Notes: a model not told the origin generated them from the letters alone. Counted from the stretch's first letter, positions 28,085 through 36,856 are shown. The stretch is DNA of 64,000 bases from an uncultured Clostridia bacterium (GCA_904419945.1 CAJFTM010000001.1:25390-89389); one strand, 5' to 3'. Translations and numbers: made by a program.

Positions 28085-28625
28085 AGCAAAGAACAGCGCC
28101 GTCTGGAAGAGCATCCTCGTGCTGGCCGTCATCGCGCTGTGCAGCGGACTTTTGCTCGGATTCTTCAATATGATCACCTATGTCGATCCGCTGCAGTCCG
28201 CCTATGACCGCTTTGCGGAAGATACGGGCGCATCGTTCAGCGAGATGGCGGATGAGGACGGGCAGTCCTACGATAACGGCTCCGTCATCTACTACGCTGT
28301 TTCCGATGACGGGGAGTGGAACGCCTTTCTCGTTTCCGGGAGCGGCGGTTACGGAGGAGACGTGCAGGTCTATCTCTATTTCCGCGGCGGCGTACTGGAA
28401 AAACTCATCGTTGGCGAAAACGGCGAAACATTCCTCGGCAATTTGGAATCGGCGAACTATTATGATCAGTTTCTCGGCAAGGATGTATCCGAGCTGGAGG
28501 GGCTGGATGTCGACTTCGTCTCGGGGGCGACGCGCAGTTCGACGGCCATCGCCAATGCGGTCGATGCGGCCGTGCAGTATTGGAACGAACATGTGGCGGG
28601 AGGGAATACGAATGAACAGGCGTAA
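28077..28625 (+). CDS. rnfG: Rnf electron transport complex subunit RnfG
   Basis: 182 residues: an N-terminal membrane helix (SILVLAVIALCSGLLLGFF) and an outer FMN_bind domain with the flavinylation motif DFVSGATRSSTA, where Thr carries covalent FMN. The start at 28077 overlaps the rnfD stop by eight bases; the frame is open from 28020 but that lies inside rnfD. It transfers electrons in the membrane part of Rnf. An ApbE flavin transferase is needed and is not in the window. Confidence 0.94.
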   Translation: MAEAKNSAVWKSILVLAVIALCSGLLLGFFNMITYVDPLQSAYDRFAEDTGASFSEMADEDGQSYDNGSVIYYAVSDDGEWNAFLVSGSGGYGGDVQVYLYFRGGVLEKLIVGENGETFLGNLESANYYDQFLGKDVSELEGLDVDFVSGATRSSTAIANAVDAAVQYWNEHVAGGNTNEQA

Positions 28626-29274
28626 GATCAAAGAGACCGTTTTCGGCGGGCTCATCCGCAATAATCCGACCTTCGTACTGGTTTTAGGCACTTGCCCGAC
28701 CATCGCGATGACCACCTCCCTCGCGCAGGCGTTCGCGATGGGGATCGCGACGACTTTCGTGCTGATTTTCTCCAATCTGTTCGTCAGTCTGCTGCGCAAT
28801 CTGATCCCGGACAAGGTGCGCATACCGTGCTACATCGTCATCATCTCTACGTTCGTCATCATTGTACAGATGGTGATGCGCCGATTCCTGCCAGACCTGT
28901 ACGCGACCATGCAGGCATTCATCGCCCTTATCGTGGTCAACTGCATCATTTTGGCGCGCGCAGAGAGCTTTGCTTCCTGCAATCCGCCCCTGTACAGTGC
29001 GCTCGACGGCATTTCGATGGGCCTCGGCTTTACGGGCGCCCTCTGTCTGATCGGTATCGTGCGCGAATTTTTTGCGGGCGGCTCTTTCGCGGGCTTCGTG
29101 ATCCCCGGTTTCCCCGCCATGAGCGGCGCGGGTGCGAGTGCATTCGGCTTCATCACGTTCGGCTGCATGATGGCCCTGTTCAATTTCGTCATTCAAAAGA
29201 TCGAGGCGCGCAAGGCGCGGCTCAAACAGGCGTCGCTGCCCCTCTCTGACGGGGCAGGGGAGGTGAAGGCATGA
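28612..29274 (+). CDS. rnfE: Rnf electron transport complex subunit RnfE
   Basis: 220 residues, about six membrane helices, starting MNRRKIKETVFGGLIRNNPTF and containing LGTCPTIAMTTSL and ARAESFASCNPP, hallmarks of RnfE/NqrD with the Cys that bind the intramembrane iron-sulfur cluster with RnfA. The ATG at 28612 overlaps rnfG by 14 bases; the frame is open further upstream but that is inside rnfG. Confidence 0.94.
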   Translation: MNRRKIKETVFGGLIRNNPTFVLVLGTCPTIAMTTSLAQAFAMGIATTFVLIFSNLFVSLLRNLIPDKVRIPCYIVIISTFVIIVQMVMRRFLPDLYATMQAFIALIVVNCIILARAESFASCNPPLYSALDGISMGLGFTGALCLIGIVREFFAGGSFAGFVIPGFPAMSGAGASAFGFITFGCMMALFNFVIQKIEARKARLKQASLPLSDGAGEVKA

Positions 29275-29858
29275 CCGTATCCCTCCTATCCGTCATGTTT
29301 ACGGCAGTGATTTCGCAGAACATCGTGCTCTCGCAGTACCAGGGTATCTGTCCTTTCCTCGGCGTCTCCAAAAAGATGTCGTCGGCGGCGGGCATGGGCT
29401 TTGCGGTCATCTTTGTGATGGCGGTGTCCTCCGTATTCTGCTGGCTGGTCTACAACTATATCCTGCTGCCGCTGGGGATCGATTATCTGTATACGATGGC
29501 GTTCATCCTCGTCATCGCCAGCCTCGTGCAGATGCTGGAAATGGCGATCAAGCGCCTCTCGCCCACGCTGTACAGTGCGCTCGGCGTCTATCTGCCATTG
29601 ATCACCACCAACTGCGCCATCCTCGGTACGGCCAACAGCGCGATCGTGTTTTCTTCGTATAATTTCGTGTATACGTTCTGCGTCTCGGTCGCGACGGGCG
29701 TCGGCTTCCTCCTCGCCATCTGTCTGCTGGCAGGCATTCGGCTCAAGACGGACCGTGCGGATATCCCCAAGTGTTTCAAAGGCTTCCCGATCACGCTGAT
29801 CACGGCGGCGATCATGGCGCTCGCGTTTGCGGGCTTTTCGGGTATTCTTGCGGGGTAA
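29271..29858 (+). CDS. rnfA: Rnf electron transport complex subunit RnfA
   Basis: 195 residues, six membrane helices; contains SQNIVLSQYQGICPFLGVSKK and ITTNCAILGTANSA, typical RnfA/NqrE segments each holding a Cys of the intramembrane cluster. It starts within the rnfE stop (ATGA) and ends three bases before rnfB, so production should be coupled. Confidence 0.96.
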   Translation: MTVSLLSVMFTAVISQNIVLSQYQGICPFLGVSKKMSSAAGMGFAVIFVMAVSSVFCWLVYNYILLPLGIDYLYTMAFILVIASLVQMLEMAIKRLSPTLYSALGVYLPLITTNCAILGTANSAIVFSSYNFVYTFCVSVATGVGFLLAICLLAGIRLKTDRADIPKCFKGFPITLITAAIMALAFAGFSGILAG

Positions 29859-29861
29859 GTT

Positions 29862-30659
29862 ATGGGAGAACAAGTCATTCAGATCCTTCTGGCGGGCGGC
29901 GTCATGCTCGCCATCGCCCTCGTCTTCGGCGCGTTTCTCGTCATCTGCGCGCACTTTTTTACGGTCCGCCGCGATGAGCGCATCAATCAGGTAGAGGATT
30001 TGCTCGCCAAATCCAATTGCGGCGGCTGCGGCAGGGCGGGCTGCGCGCAGTTTGCGGAAGCGCTCGTCAAAGGGGAGGCAAAACTTTCCGACTGCCGGGC
30101 CACGCCGCAGGCCAACAAGGAAAAGATCGCCGAACTTTTGGGCGGCGGCGAGATCGGCGAGGAGACGGTCGCCGTCGTACACTGCAACGGCGGCCATTCC
30201 TGTTACGATAAATACGATTATCAGGGGTATGGCGACTGCGCTTCCTGCGAGCTGATCGCGGGCGGCGTCAAGGCATGCCCTGTCGGGTGTATCGGAAAAA
30301 AGACGTGCGTCGGCGTCTGTCCGACGGGCGCTCTCGCCGTCGGCGACGGCGGCTATGCCTGCGTCGATAAAGAGAAGTGCATTTCATGCGGCGCCTGTAT
30401 CGCCGATTGCCCCAAAAAGATCATCGGCCGCATCCCCAAATCGGCGAAAGTTTACATCGCCTGTTCCAATCACGGAAAGGGGAAAGAGGTCATGGAGCTG
30501 TGTTCGCACGGCTGCATCGGCTGCGGTATCTGCGCCAAAAATTGTCCGGCGGGCGCCATCACGATGAAGGAAGGCCTGCCTGAGATCGACTATGCAAAGT
30601 GCGTCGGGTGCCGCGTCTGCGTGCAGAAGTGCCCCCGCAAATGTATCAAGGAACACTGA
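29862..30659 (+). CDS. rnfB: Rnf electron transport complex subunit RnfB
   Basis: Entry point for electrons from reduced ferredoxin. The 265-residue protein has one N-terminal helix, then CGGCGRAGCAQFAEALVKGE with a later Cys (the CxxCx4CxnC cluster), and several ferredoxin motifs: CISCGACIADCP, CIGCGICAKNCP and CVGCRVCVQKCP. Last gene of the operon in the clostridial C-D-G-E-A-B order. Confidence 0.95.
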   Translation: MGEQVIQILLAGGVMLAIALVFGAFLVICAHFFTVRRDERINQVEDLLAKSNCGGCGRAGCAQFAEALVKGEAKLSDCRATPQANKEKIAELLGGGEIGEETVAVVHCNGGHSCYDKYDYQGYGDCASCELIAGGVKACPVGCIGKKTCVGVCPTGALAVGDGGYACVDKEKCISCGACIADCPKKIIGRIPKSAKVYIACSNHGKGKEVMELCSHGCIGCGICAKNCPAGAITMKEGLPEIDYAKCVGCRVCVQKCPRKCIKEH

Positions 30660-30671
30660 GCGGAGGTATTT

Positions 30672-31322
30672 ATGTTGATCCGCCCGTGCGTGCTCTTTGA
30701 TTTCGACGGGACGCTGTTCGATACGGCTCCCGGTATCCTGCACTGCATGCGCGATGCGCTCGCCTCCTGCGGTTATGATCCCGGTGACGAGGCCGCGCTG
30801 CGCCGCTTTGTCGGGCCGCCCGTTCTCGAAGCGCTGCAGGAGTTTTATGGGATGAGCGACGCGGAATCCCGCCGCGTCAAGGATGTATACCGCGCGGCGT
30901 ACCGCTCGGTCGGGGTGTTCGAATGTTCCCCTATGCCGGGTGCGGAAGAGTGTCTGCGCGCGCTGCGTTCCGCCGGTGCCCGTCTCGCCGTCGCGACGTC
31001 CAAGCCGCAGTTTTTTGCGGAAGAGATCTCCCGCCGCTTTTGTTTTGACGGCTATTTTGAGGCCGTCTGCGGCGCATTGGACGATGCTCATTCGGGAAAG
31101 GCGGAGATCGTGGCCCGCGCGCTGTGCGCATTGGGAGCAGACCCGGAGGATGCGGTCATGGTCGGGGATCGCAAGTATGACGTTTTGGGCGCCGCCGCAA
31201 ACGGCGTGCCCTGCATCGGTATACGTACCGGCTGCGCTCTCCCGGGCGAGCTGGAAGAGGCGGGAGCCGTTGCCGTCGTCGACGATTTTGCCGCCCTGCG
31301 CGCTCAGTTGTTGGGCGAGTAG
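30672..31322 (+). CDS. HAD-family phosphatase, phosphoglycolate phosphatase-like
   Basis: 216 residues with all HAD motifs: nucleophile FDFDGTLFDT, motif II VATSK and motif IV GDRKYDVLGA. The helical cap after motif I fits the Gph/PpaX branch, which hydrolyses phosphoglycolate or pyrophosphate. Exact substrate unknown. It lies 12 bases after rnfB and may be co-transcribed; a strong terminator follows. Confidence 0.88.
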   Translation: MLIRPCVLFDFDGTLFDTAPGILHCMRDALASCGYDPGDEAALRRFVGPPVLEALQEFYGMSDAESRRVKDVYRAAYRSVGVFECSPMPGAEECLRALRSAGARLAVATSKPQFFAEEISRRFCFDGYFEAVCGALDDAHSGKAEIVARALCALGADPEDAVMVGDRKYDVLGAAANGVPCIGIRTGCALPGELEEAGAVAVVDDFAALRAQLLGE

Positions 31323-31332
31323 GACGGCCTCC

Positions 31333-31367
31333 AAAAACGGGCTGTGCACTTTGCACAGCCCGTTTTT
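31333..31367 (+). terminator. terminator after the rnf/HAD genes
   Basis: Sixteen-bp stem AAAAACGGGCTGTGCA/TGCACAGCCCGTTTTT with a three-base loop and T-tail. Confidence 0.9.
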
Positions 31368-31372
31368 CTGTT

Positions 31373-31500
31373 TTGTTTGGAATCAACGGACAAATTTTCT
31401 ATGTTTAGTGAATATTTTACAAATTTTGTGTGAAAAATATTCAAATCAAGTCTTTTACAAAAAATTCACAAAAAAATTTGCACAAAATTTGGAAAAAGCC
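31373..31500 (+). promoter_or_regulatory. AT-rich upstream region with repeated ACAAATTT words
   Basis: A sharply AT-rich stretch in a GC-rich setting. ACAAATTT or ACAAAATTT occurs at 31390, 31419, 31482 and 31505, and GAATATTTT/AAAATATTC forms an inverted repeat (31410-31418 with 31434-31442). TTTACA (31454) and TTCACA (31465) are spaced 11 bases apart, like half of a Pho box. No gene is seen; it is probably the control region of the following phosphatase. Confidence 0.45.
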
Positions 31501-31501
31501 C

Positions 31502-31530
31502 TATACAAATTTGTCTTTCAATGGTATAAT
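31502..31530 (+). promoter_or_regulatory. promoter of the Ppx/GppA gene
   Basis: TATACA (31502-31507), 17 bases, TATAAT (31525-31530). The -35 overlaps the last ACAAATTT word, allowing regulation there. Confidence 0.65.
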
Positions 31531-31649
31531 GTATTCGGTTCAATTTATTTCTTGTTCTATAAGCATTCGATATTTTTATGTTGGATTTATAGATACCAGA
31601 AAAATTCATGTCTTTTGGCCTAAAGATTTCAGACAGCAGAGGTGGCATA

Positions 31650-33164
31650 GTGGAGAAAATCGGTATCATTGACCTTGGTTCCAATTCGGCGCGGCTCGTG
31701 ATCGTCGAGCTGTTCGGCGAAGGGCATTTCATGGTAGTGGACGAGCTCAAGGAGAGCGTCCGTCTCGGGCAGGATATGGAGCGCGACGGATTTTTAAAGC
31801 CTTCGCGCGTGGCGGAGACCATCCGTACCTTAAAGATGTTCAAAAAGCTGGCGGATGCCAGCCGCGTTGACCGCATCATTGCGGTGGCGACGGCTGCGGT
31901 TCGCCGCGCAAAAAATCAGCGCAGTTTCTTAGACGAGATCCAGGCGACCTGCGGCATCAAAGTAAAGGTGCTCAGCGAGGAAGAGGAGGCGACGCTCGTC
32001 TATCGCGGCGTCATCAACTCGATGGATATTCCCAAGGGTCTCATCCTCGAGATCGGCGGCGGCAGCACGAAGATCGTCTACTACAACCGCCGCAATATGC
32101 TCAATTACATCACCCTTCCCTTCGGGGCGGTCACTTTGACCGACCTGTTCAAGGATGACGGCCTCTCGCCGGAAGAGCAGGCGGCAAAGGTCGAGGAATT
32201 TTTCACCGAACAGCTGACTGGTATCGACTGGCTGCAGAACATCGACCCGGATACGCAGATGATCGGCGTGGGCGGCTCCTTCCGCAATATCTTTAAGATC
32301 AGCAAAATGGTGCGCAAGTATCCGCTGGATACGGTGCATAACTATGTGCTCCCTACCGAGGATTTCGAGTCCATCTATGACATGATCAAGGTGCTCGACC
32401 TGGATAAAAAGAAGAAGATCAAGGGGCTCTCTTCCGGCCGGGCAGACATTTTGCCGGCAGCGCTCGCGGTCGTCAAATCGTTCACCCGCTATATGCGGTT
32501 CGAAAGTTTTACCATCGGCGGTTCCGGCCTGCGCGAGGGGATCATGTTCAATCAGGCGATGCCGATCACTCTCGAAAAGCCCATTTCCGATATTCTCGGA
32601 TACAGCCTGAATACGCTGGTCAAGTATTACGAATGCAACGAGAAGCACGTCGAACACGTCGTCAATCTCTCCGTACAGCTGTTCAAGCAGCTGCGCGTTC
32701 TGCACAAATTCCCGCGCCAGTACTTAAAGATCCTCAAGGTCGCCGCAACTTTGCATGACTGCGGCAACCGCATCAAATTTTATAATCATCAGAAGCACAG
32801 CTGGTACATGATCCTCAATTCGACGCTGTACGGCATCACCCATCGCGAGATCGTGCTCGCCGCCTTCGTCGCCGGCTGTCACAAGAAGGAAGATATCTCT
32901 CCGGCCGATTGGATGCGCTATAAAGATATCGTGCAGGAGGAAGACCTCGATGCGGTGCGCAAGCTGGGCGTCATGCTCCGCATAGCGGAGAGTCTTGACC
33001 GCAGCTGCAGTTCCACCATCAAGGGCATCAACTGCGACGTGCTCGGCGATTCGGTGATCATGAAGACGGAAGTGGAGGGCGACGCTTCGCTGGAGATCCG
33101 CGACGCACTGAGCGCCAATCTCGAGTTCCGTAAATCTTTCCGCAAAAATCTGCAAATTCTCTGA
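31650..33164 (+). CDS. Ppx/GppA phosphatase with HD-like C-terminal domain
   Basis: 504 residues. The actin-like N-terminal half has GIIDLGSNSARLVIVE, the catalytic Glu region SEEEEATLVYRG and the phosphate loop EIGGGSTKIVYY; the C-terminal half is HD-like with LHDCGNRI. This is the long exopolyphosphatase / pppGpp pyrophosphatase form. The start is taken as GTG at 31650 after AGAGGTGG, where homology begins; an in-frame ATG at 31608 has no ribosome site. No polyphosphate kinase is nearby. Confidence 0.88.
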   Translation: MEKIGIIDLGSNSARLVIVELFGEGHFMVVDELKESVRLGQDMERDGFLKPSRVAETIRTLKMFKKLADASRVDRIIAVATAAVRRAKNQRSFLDEIQATCGIKVKVLSEEEEATLVYRGVINSMDIPKGLILEIGGGSTKIVYYNRRNMLNYITLPFGAVTLTDLFKDDGLSPEEQAAKVEEFFTEQLTGIDWLQNIDPDTQMIGVGGSFRNIFKISKMVRKYPLDTVHNYVLPTEDFESIYDMIKVLDLDKKKKIKGLSSGRADILPAALAVVKSFTRYMRFESFTIGGSGLREGIMFNQAMPITLEKPISDILGYSLNTLVKYYECNEKHVEHVVNLSVQLFKQLRVLHKFPRQYLKILKVAATLHDCGNRIKFYNHQKHSWYMILNSTLYGITHREIVLAAFVAGCHKKEDISPADWMRYKDIVQEEDLDAVRKLGVMLRIAESLDRSCSSTIKGINCDVLGDSVIMKTEVEGDASLEIRDALSANLEFRKSFRKNLQIL

Positions 33165-33179
33165 GGAACGATAGCCGCA

Positions 33180-33770
33180 ATGTCCGTTGCGGCTATTCAT
33201 TTGATTGCTATGGAAATTATTTTAGCCAGCGCCAGTCCGCGCCGCCGCGAGATCCTCGCGCATCTATTGCCTGCATTTTCCGTCTGTCCGGCGACCTGTT
33301 CGGAGGCGGCGGATTTTTCACAGCCGCCCGATCGGATCGTCGAGCAGCTCGCAAGGCAAAAGGCGGAAAATGTCTTTTTGCAGCATCCGGCCGCGATCGT
33401 TTTGGGTGCGGATACCATCGTTTGGGCAGAAGGAAAGGTGCTCGGGAAGCCGAAGGATGCGGCGGATGCCGTGCGGATGCTCCGCTCTCTGTCCGGCAAG
33501 GCACATTGCGTGTATACCGGCTATTGTCTGCTCGGTCCGTCCGTCGATATCGGCGGGAGCGCCGTGACGGAGGTTTGTTTTCATGACCTGACCGACGAAT
33601 GGATCGCCGAATATGTCGCGACCGGTTCTCCGCTGGATAAGGCGGGCGCTTACGGCATCCAGGACGATGCCCGCCTCGTGCGCTCCATTCGCGGCAGTTA
33701 TACCAATGTTGTCGGATTGCCGGAAGAGGAGATCGCTGCACGCCTGACTGAGATCGGGGTGCTGCCATGA
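33180..33770 (+). CDS. maf: Maf-family nucleotide pyrophosphatase
   Basis: House-cleaning pyrophosphatase acting on modified or canonical NTPs; linked to septum control in Bacillus. The family motif ILASASPRRREIL starts near residue 14, with GADTIVWAEG and DKAGAYGIQ as active-site parts. Two starts are possible: ATG 33180, 12 bases from AGGA but in the loop of a hairpin, or ATG 33210, which gives the common 186-residue length but lacks a ribosome site. The stop overlaps the next gene by four bases. maf next to an mreB-like gene is a common Bacillota order. Confidence 0.88.
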   Translation: MSVAAIHLIAMEIILASASPRRREILAHLLPAFSVCPATCSEAADFSQPPDRIVEQLARQKAENVFLQHPAAIVLGADTIVWAEGKVLGKPKDAADAVRMLRSLSGKAHCVYTGYCLLGPSVDIGGSAVTEVCFHDLTDEWIAEYVATGSPLDKAGAYGIQDDARLVRSIRGSYTNVVGLPEEEIAARLTEIGVLP

Positions 33771-34762
33771 ACCGTTTGGCCATCGATTTCGGCACGTCCG
33801 AAACAAAAATTTATCTGGAAGGCAACGGCATCGTGCTCGTTGAACCGACCATAGCAGCCGTTTCGTCCGGCACCCGCGACGTGCGCGCTGTCGGGGTGGC
33901 GGCGCGGCGGCTGAATGTGGGCGCTTCCGATCTCATCTCTTTTATCCGTCCCGTTTCGGCCGGCGGAATCGCCGATGTCGCTATGGCTGCCGCCGTGTTG
34001 GGCGTTTTTCTGAATAAGATCGGCATTCCCCGCCGCAAGGCGCGCCGCGTCGAGGCGCTCTTTTCCGTTCCCTGCGGCGCATCCAATGCGCTGCTCGGAG
34101 CGTATGCTTCGGTGGCGGAAAGGTGCTGCTTGGGCAGTGTGCGCTTTGTCGAGGCGCCCATTCTCGCCGCCCTCGGGCAGGGGATGGCCCTGGGCGATCG
34201 GGCGGCCTTTGTCGTCGATATCGGCGCCGCTACGGCAAATATCGCGGCAGTCTCTTCCGACGGGATCGCTGCGGGTATCGGCATCGGTTTGGGCGGAAGC
34301 AAACTGGATGCGGACATCGTCGATATGGTGGAGACCCGCATGGGCGTGCATATCGGCCCGGTCACGGCGGAGCGCGTCAAACTCTCCGTCGCTTCCCTGT
34401 ACGCGGGCGACAATATGCGTACGACCGTCCGCGGAAAGGAGCTGCTGAGCGGCCGCGGCTGTACGGTCACGATCTCTTCGTCCGATTTAGATGTATGTCT
34501 CCGCCGTTACGCAGATCTTGTCGCCGAGTATATTCGCCTCGTTCTCGACCGTTTGCCGCCGCGCGCTGCGGCCTTTGCGGTGCGCAGGGGGATTCGCCTC
34601 TCGGGCGGCGGTGCGCGGTTAGTCGGCCTCGACGAGTATTGTGCGCAGGCTTTGAATGCGGATGTGATCGTCCCGCAGGAACCGCAGTTGAGCGTCGTTC
34701 GGGGCGGCGGGATCGCCGTGCGGGACCTCTCTGTGCTCGATGCGGTCAGTATCGAATATTGA
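33767..34762 (+). CDS. MreB-like actin homologue, divergent
   Basis: 331 residues. It has the actin fold order of MreB: phosphate-1 DFGTSETKIYLEG at residue 7, the connecting region with VVDIGAATANIAAVS at 149-163, GIGLGGSKLDADI at 173, TAERVKLSVASL near 202, and the adenosine motif LSGGGARLVGLDEY near 286. The phosphate-2 loop, DIGGGTT in MreB, reads DIGAATA, so ATP handling may differ. mreC and mreD do not follow. It is translationally coupled to maf. Likely a cell-shape or filament protein; inference from fold and context. Confidence 0.82.
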   Translation: MNRLAIDFGTSETKIYLEGNGIVLVEPTIAAVSSGTRDVRAVGVAARRLNVGASDLISFIRPVSAGGIADVAMAAAVLGVFLNKIGIPRRKARRVEALFSVPCGASNALLGAYASVAERCCLGSVRFVEAPILAALGQGMALGDRAAFVVDIGAATANIAAVSSDGIAAGIGIGLGGSKLDADIVDMVETRMGVHIGPVTAERVKLSVASLYAGDNMRTTVRGKELLSGRGCTVTISSSDLDVCLRRYADLVAEYIRLVLDRLPPRAAAFAVRRGIRLSGGGARLVGLDEYCAQALNADVIVPQEPQLSVVRGGGIAVRDLSVLDAVSIEY

Positions 34763-34850
34763 AGAGGATTTGCGCCCTTGCTGTGCGGCTGTACCGGGCA
34801 GCGAGGCCGCTTTTTATTGTGGCCGGTGTCGGGCCGAAGGAGTTTTTTGT

Positions 34851-35675
34851 ATGAAGATCATGATCGCGGGCCTCGGCCTGATCGGCGGTTCTGCGGCCAA
34901 GGCGCTGCGCCGCGCCGGTTTTGCGCCGGAGGGATGGGATCGCCCCGATGTCCTCAAACGGGCAGTGGAGACGGGCGTCGTCGCTGCGCCGGCGGGCGAA
35001 CCGTCCGGCTATGACGTCGTCTTTGTCGCCCTTCCGCCGGATGTGGCGATGGATTGGATGGATCAGACTGCCTTCCGCGAGGGAGCGATCGTCGCAGATT
35101 TTTGCGGCATCAAAGGGGCGATCGAGCGCCGTATCTATTCCAAACCCCGCAGTTTTCGCTATGTTGGCTGCCATCCGATGACGGGGCGCGAGGTTTCCGG
35201 TTTGGACAATGCGCTGGAAACGCTGTTCGATGGCGCGAGTATGATCATGACACACTGCCCGCAGACGGATGAAGGGGCTGTGCATACGCTCGAGTGGCTG
35301 TATACAGCGATGGGTTTCGGGCAGATCAAACACTGTACGGCGGCATATCACGACGATAAGATCGCCTATACTTCGCAGCTCGCGCACGTCGTCAGCAATG
35401 CCTATGTCAAGAGCGCTGCCGCAGACGGGTTTCCCGGTTTTACGGGCGGCAGTTTTCAGGACATGACGCGCATTGCGGGCGTCGACGAGGAGATCTGGAC
35501 CAGGCTGTATATGCTCAATCTTCCCGCGGTGACGCGCGAATTGGAGACGCTCATCGAACATTTGACTCCCTATCTCGATGCGTTGCGCGCGGGGGATGAG
35601 GAAAAGCTCAAGGCGCTGCTGCGCGAGGGGCGGCTGCGCAAGGAAGGGCTGGACCGCGAGCGCAAGATCCTGTAA
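34851..35675 (+). CDS. tyrA: prephenate dehydrogenase
   Basis: Oxidises prephenate to 4-hydroxyphenylpyruvate with NAD+ on the tyrosine branch. The 274-residue protein starts MKIMIAGLGLIGGSAAKAL, a dinucleotide-binding turn, and has GCHPMTGREVSG with the catalytic-type His, followed by the helical dimerisation half. The frame is open from 34740; the ATG at 34851 after GAAGGAG is preferred. No ACT domain, so feedback control by tyrosine through that route is absent. The remaining aromatic genes lie 5 kb downstream. Confidence 0.9.
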   Translation: MKIMIAGLGLIGGSAAKALRRAGFAPEGWDRPDVLKRAVETGVVAAPAGEPSGYDVVFVALPPDVAMDWMDQTAFREGAIVADFCGIKGAIERRIYSKPRSFRYVGCHPMTGREVSGLDNALETLFDGASMIMTHCPQTDEGAVHTLEWLYTAMGFGQIKHCTAAYHDDKIAYTSQLAHVVSNAYVKSAAADGFPGFTGGSFQDMTRIAGVDEEIWTRLYMLNLPAVTRELETLIEHLTPYLDALRAGDEEKLKALLREGRLRKEGLDRERKIL

Positions 35676-35723
35676 CAGGGCGGCTCGCTGTGTGCCGGAT
35701 AGCCGGCAATTTCCGCAAAATTA

Positions 35724-35752
35724 TTTACAAACTTTCTGTCGTATGTTATAAT
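35724..35752 (+). promoter_or_regulatory. promoter overlapping the DUF1934-like gene start
   Basis: TTTACA (35724-35729), 17 bases, TATAAT (35747-35752). The first 13 bases, TTTACAAACTTTC, also occur in the mcsA promoter at 59055. The -10 contains the ATG at 35751, so transcripts from here need a start further downstream. Confidence 0.7.
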
Positions 35753-35804
35753 GGAAGAAAATAGATATTTTCGCCCCAAAGGGCGTGCCGAACATAGCGA
35801 TGTC

Positions 35805-36209
35805 TTGCGGCCGGTGCGCGTTTGCTTGATCTCCGAGACGCCTTCCGGCAGCGAGCGCTTTGCCGTATCGGCGACGGTCGCGGAAAAGGCTGCCGGTCCG
35901 GTTTATACTTTCGAGCACGGCGGCGCACGCTTTTGTGTCGCCGTGGGGGAGACAGTGCGGATCGGACGCGAGGGCGATTTTGTCTATGAGCTTGTCCTCG
36001 ATCCGCGTGCGGAGACGGAGATCTGTTTCCGTACGCCCTATGGCGAGGTCGGCGCGCGCGTGCGCGTACACGATCTGCAATGCGTGCGGGAGGGGGAAAC
36101 GCTCTCGCTCGAGTGCGTTTACGTGTTGGATTTTTCCGGGGATCGGCAGCAGCATCGGCTGCGTTTTTCGGCTCGCCCGCAATCGGCGAGAGGGAAGGAA
36201 ATGGTATGA
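35805..36209 (+). CDS. DUF1934-like beta-barrel protein
   Basis: About 134 residues if started at TTG 35805 (or GTG 35814). The frame is open from ATG 35751, but that codon lies inside the -10 box of a good promoter and would not be transcribed. The core (RVCLISETPSGSERFAVSA, YTFEHGGARFCVAVG, LDFSGDRQQHRLRF) has alternating strands and resembles small calycin-like DUF1934 proteins of Bacillota. Function unknown; family assignment is by general pattern. The stop overlaps the next gene (ATGA). Confidence 0.65.
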   Translation: MRPVRVCLISETPSGSERFAVSATVAEKAAGPVYTFEHGGARFCVAVGETVRIGREGDFVYELVLDPRAETEICFRTPYGEVGARVRVHDLQCVREGETLSLECVYVLDFSGDRQQHRLRFSARPQSARGKEMV

Positions 36210-36856
36210 AGATCGAATATTTCGGACATTCGTGCGTTCGCCTGACAGTGGAGGACGGAACGCGCATCCTCATTGATCCGTATGACGGGATCGGTTATCC
36301 GATGCCGCGGTTGCGGGCGGAGATCGTGCTCTGCACGCACGGTCATTTTGATCATCACTATCTGGAAGGCGTCGAAGGCGCCCGGGAAGTGATCGAAAAG
36401 GTCGGCAGTTATGACCGCGGTCCCGTGCACATCGAGGGGATTGCGGCTTTCCATGACGATGTCGGCGGCGCAAAGCGCGGCAGAGATATCGTATTTGTGA
36501 TCGAAGACGGCAGTGCGCGCGTGTGCCACATGGGCGATATCGGCGAATTGCCCCGTGCGGACCTGCTGCGCGCGATCGGAAAGGTCGACCTCCTGTTTGT
36601 CCCCGTCGGCGGGACATACACGGTGGATGCGGAGGGGGCTCTCGCGTATATCGAAGCCGTGCGGCCGCGCGTCGCCATGGCGATCCATTACAGCTGTTCG
36701 GGCTGTTCTTTGGATATCGCAGGGATTGAGTCGCTCTGTAAACTGGCGGGGAACCGCTGCGCGCGATTAAACGTTTCCTCTTTTGATACGGATTTGCTTC
36801 CGCGGTATGCAGGGAAGGTCTTGGTCGCCGAGAGGAGGACGGATGCGGGAGAGTGA
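36206..36856 (+). CDS. UPF0173-type metal-dependent hydrolase
   Basis: 216 residues, metallo-beta-lactamase fold of the UlaG/UPF0173 type: FGHSCVRL near the start, the metal motif CTHGHFDHHY at residue 52, then CHMGDIGELP and AIHYSCSG for the remaining metal ligands. Substrate unknown. The start at 36206 overlaps the upstream stop; the frame is open from 36080 but lies inside the previous gene. It overlaps the Rho-like gene by 14 bases. Confidence 0.88.
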   Translation: MKIEYFGHSCVRLTVEDGTRILIDPYDGIGYPMPRLRAEIVLCTHGHFDHHYLEGVEGAREVIEKVGSYDRGPVHIEGIAAFHDDVGGAKRGRDIVFVIEDGSARVCHMGDIGELPRADLLRAIGKVDLLFVPVGGTYTVDAEGALAYIEAVRPRVAMAIHYSCSGCSLDIAGIESLCKLAGNRCARLNVSSFDTDLLPRYAGKVLVAERRTDAGE

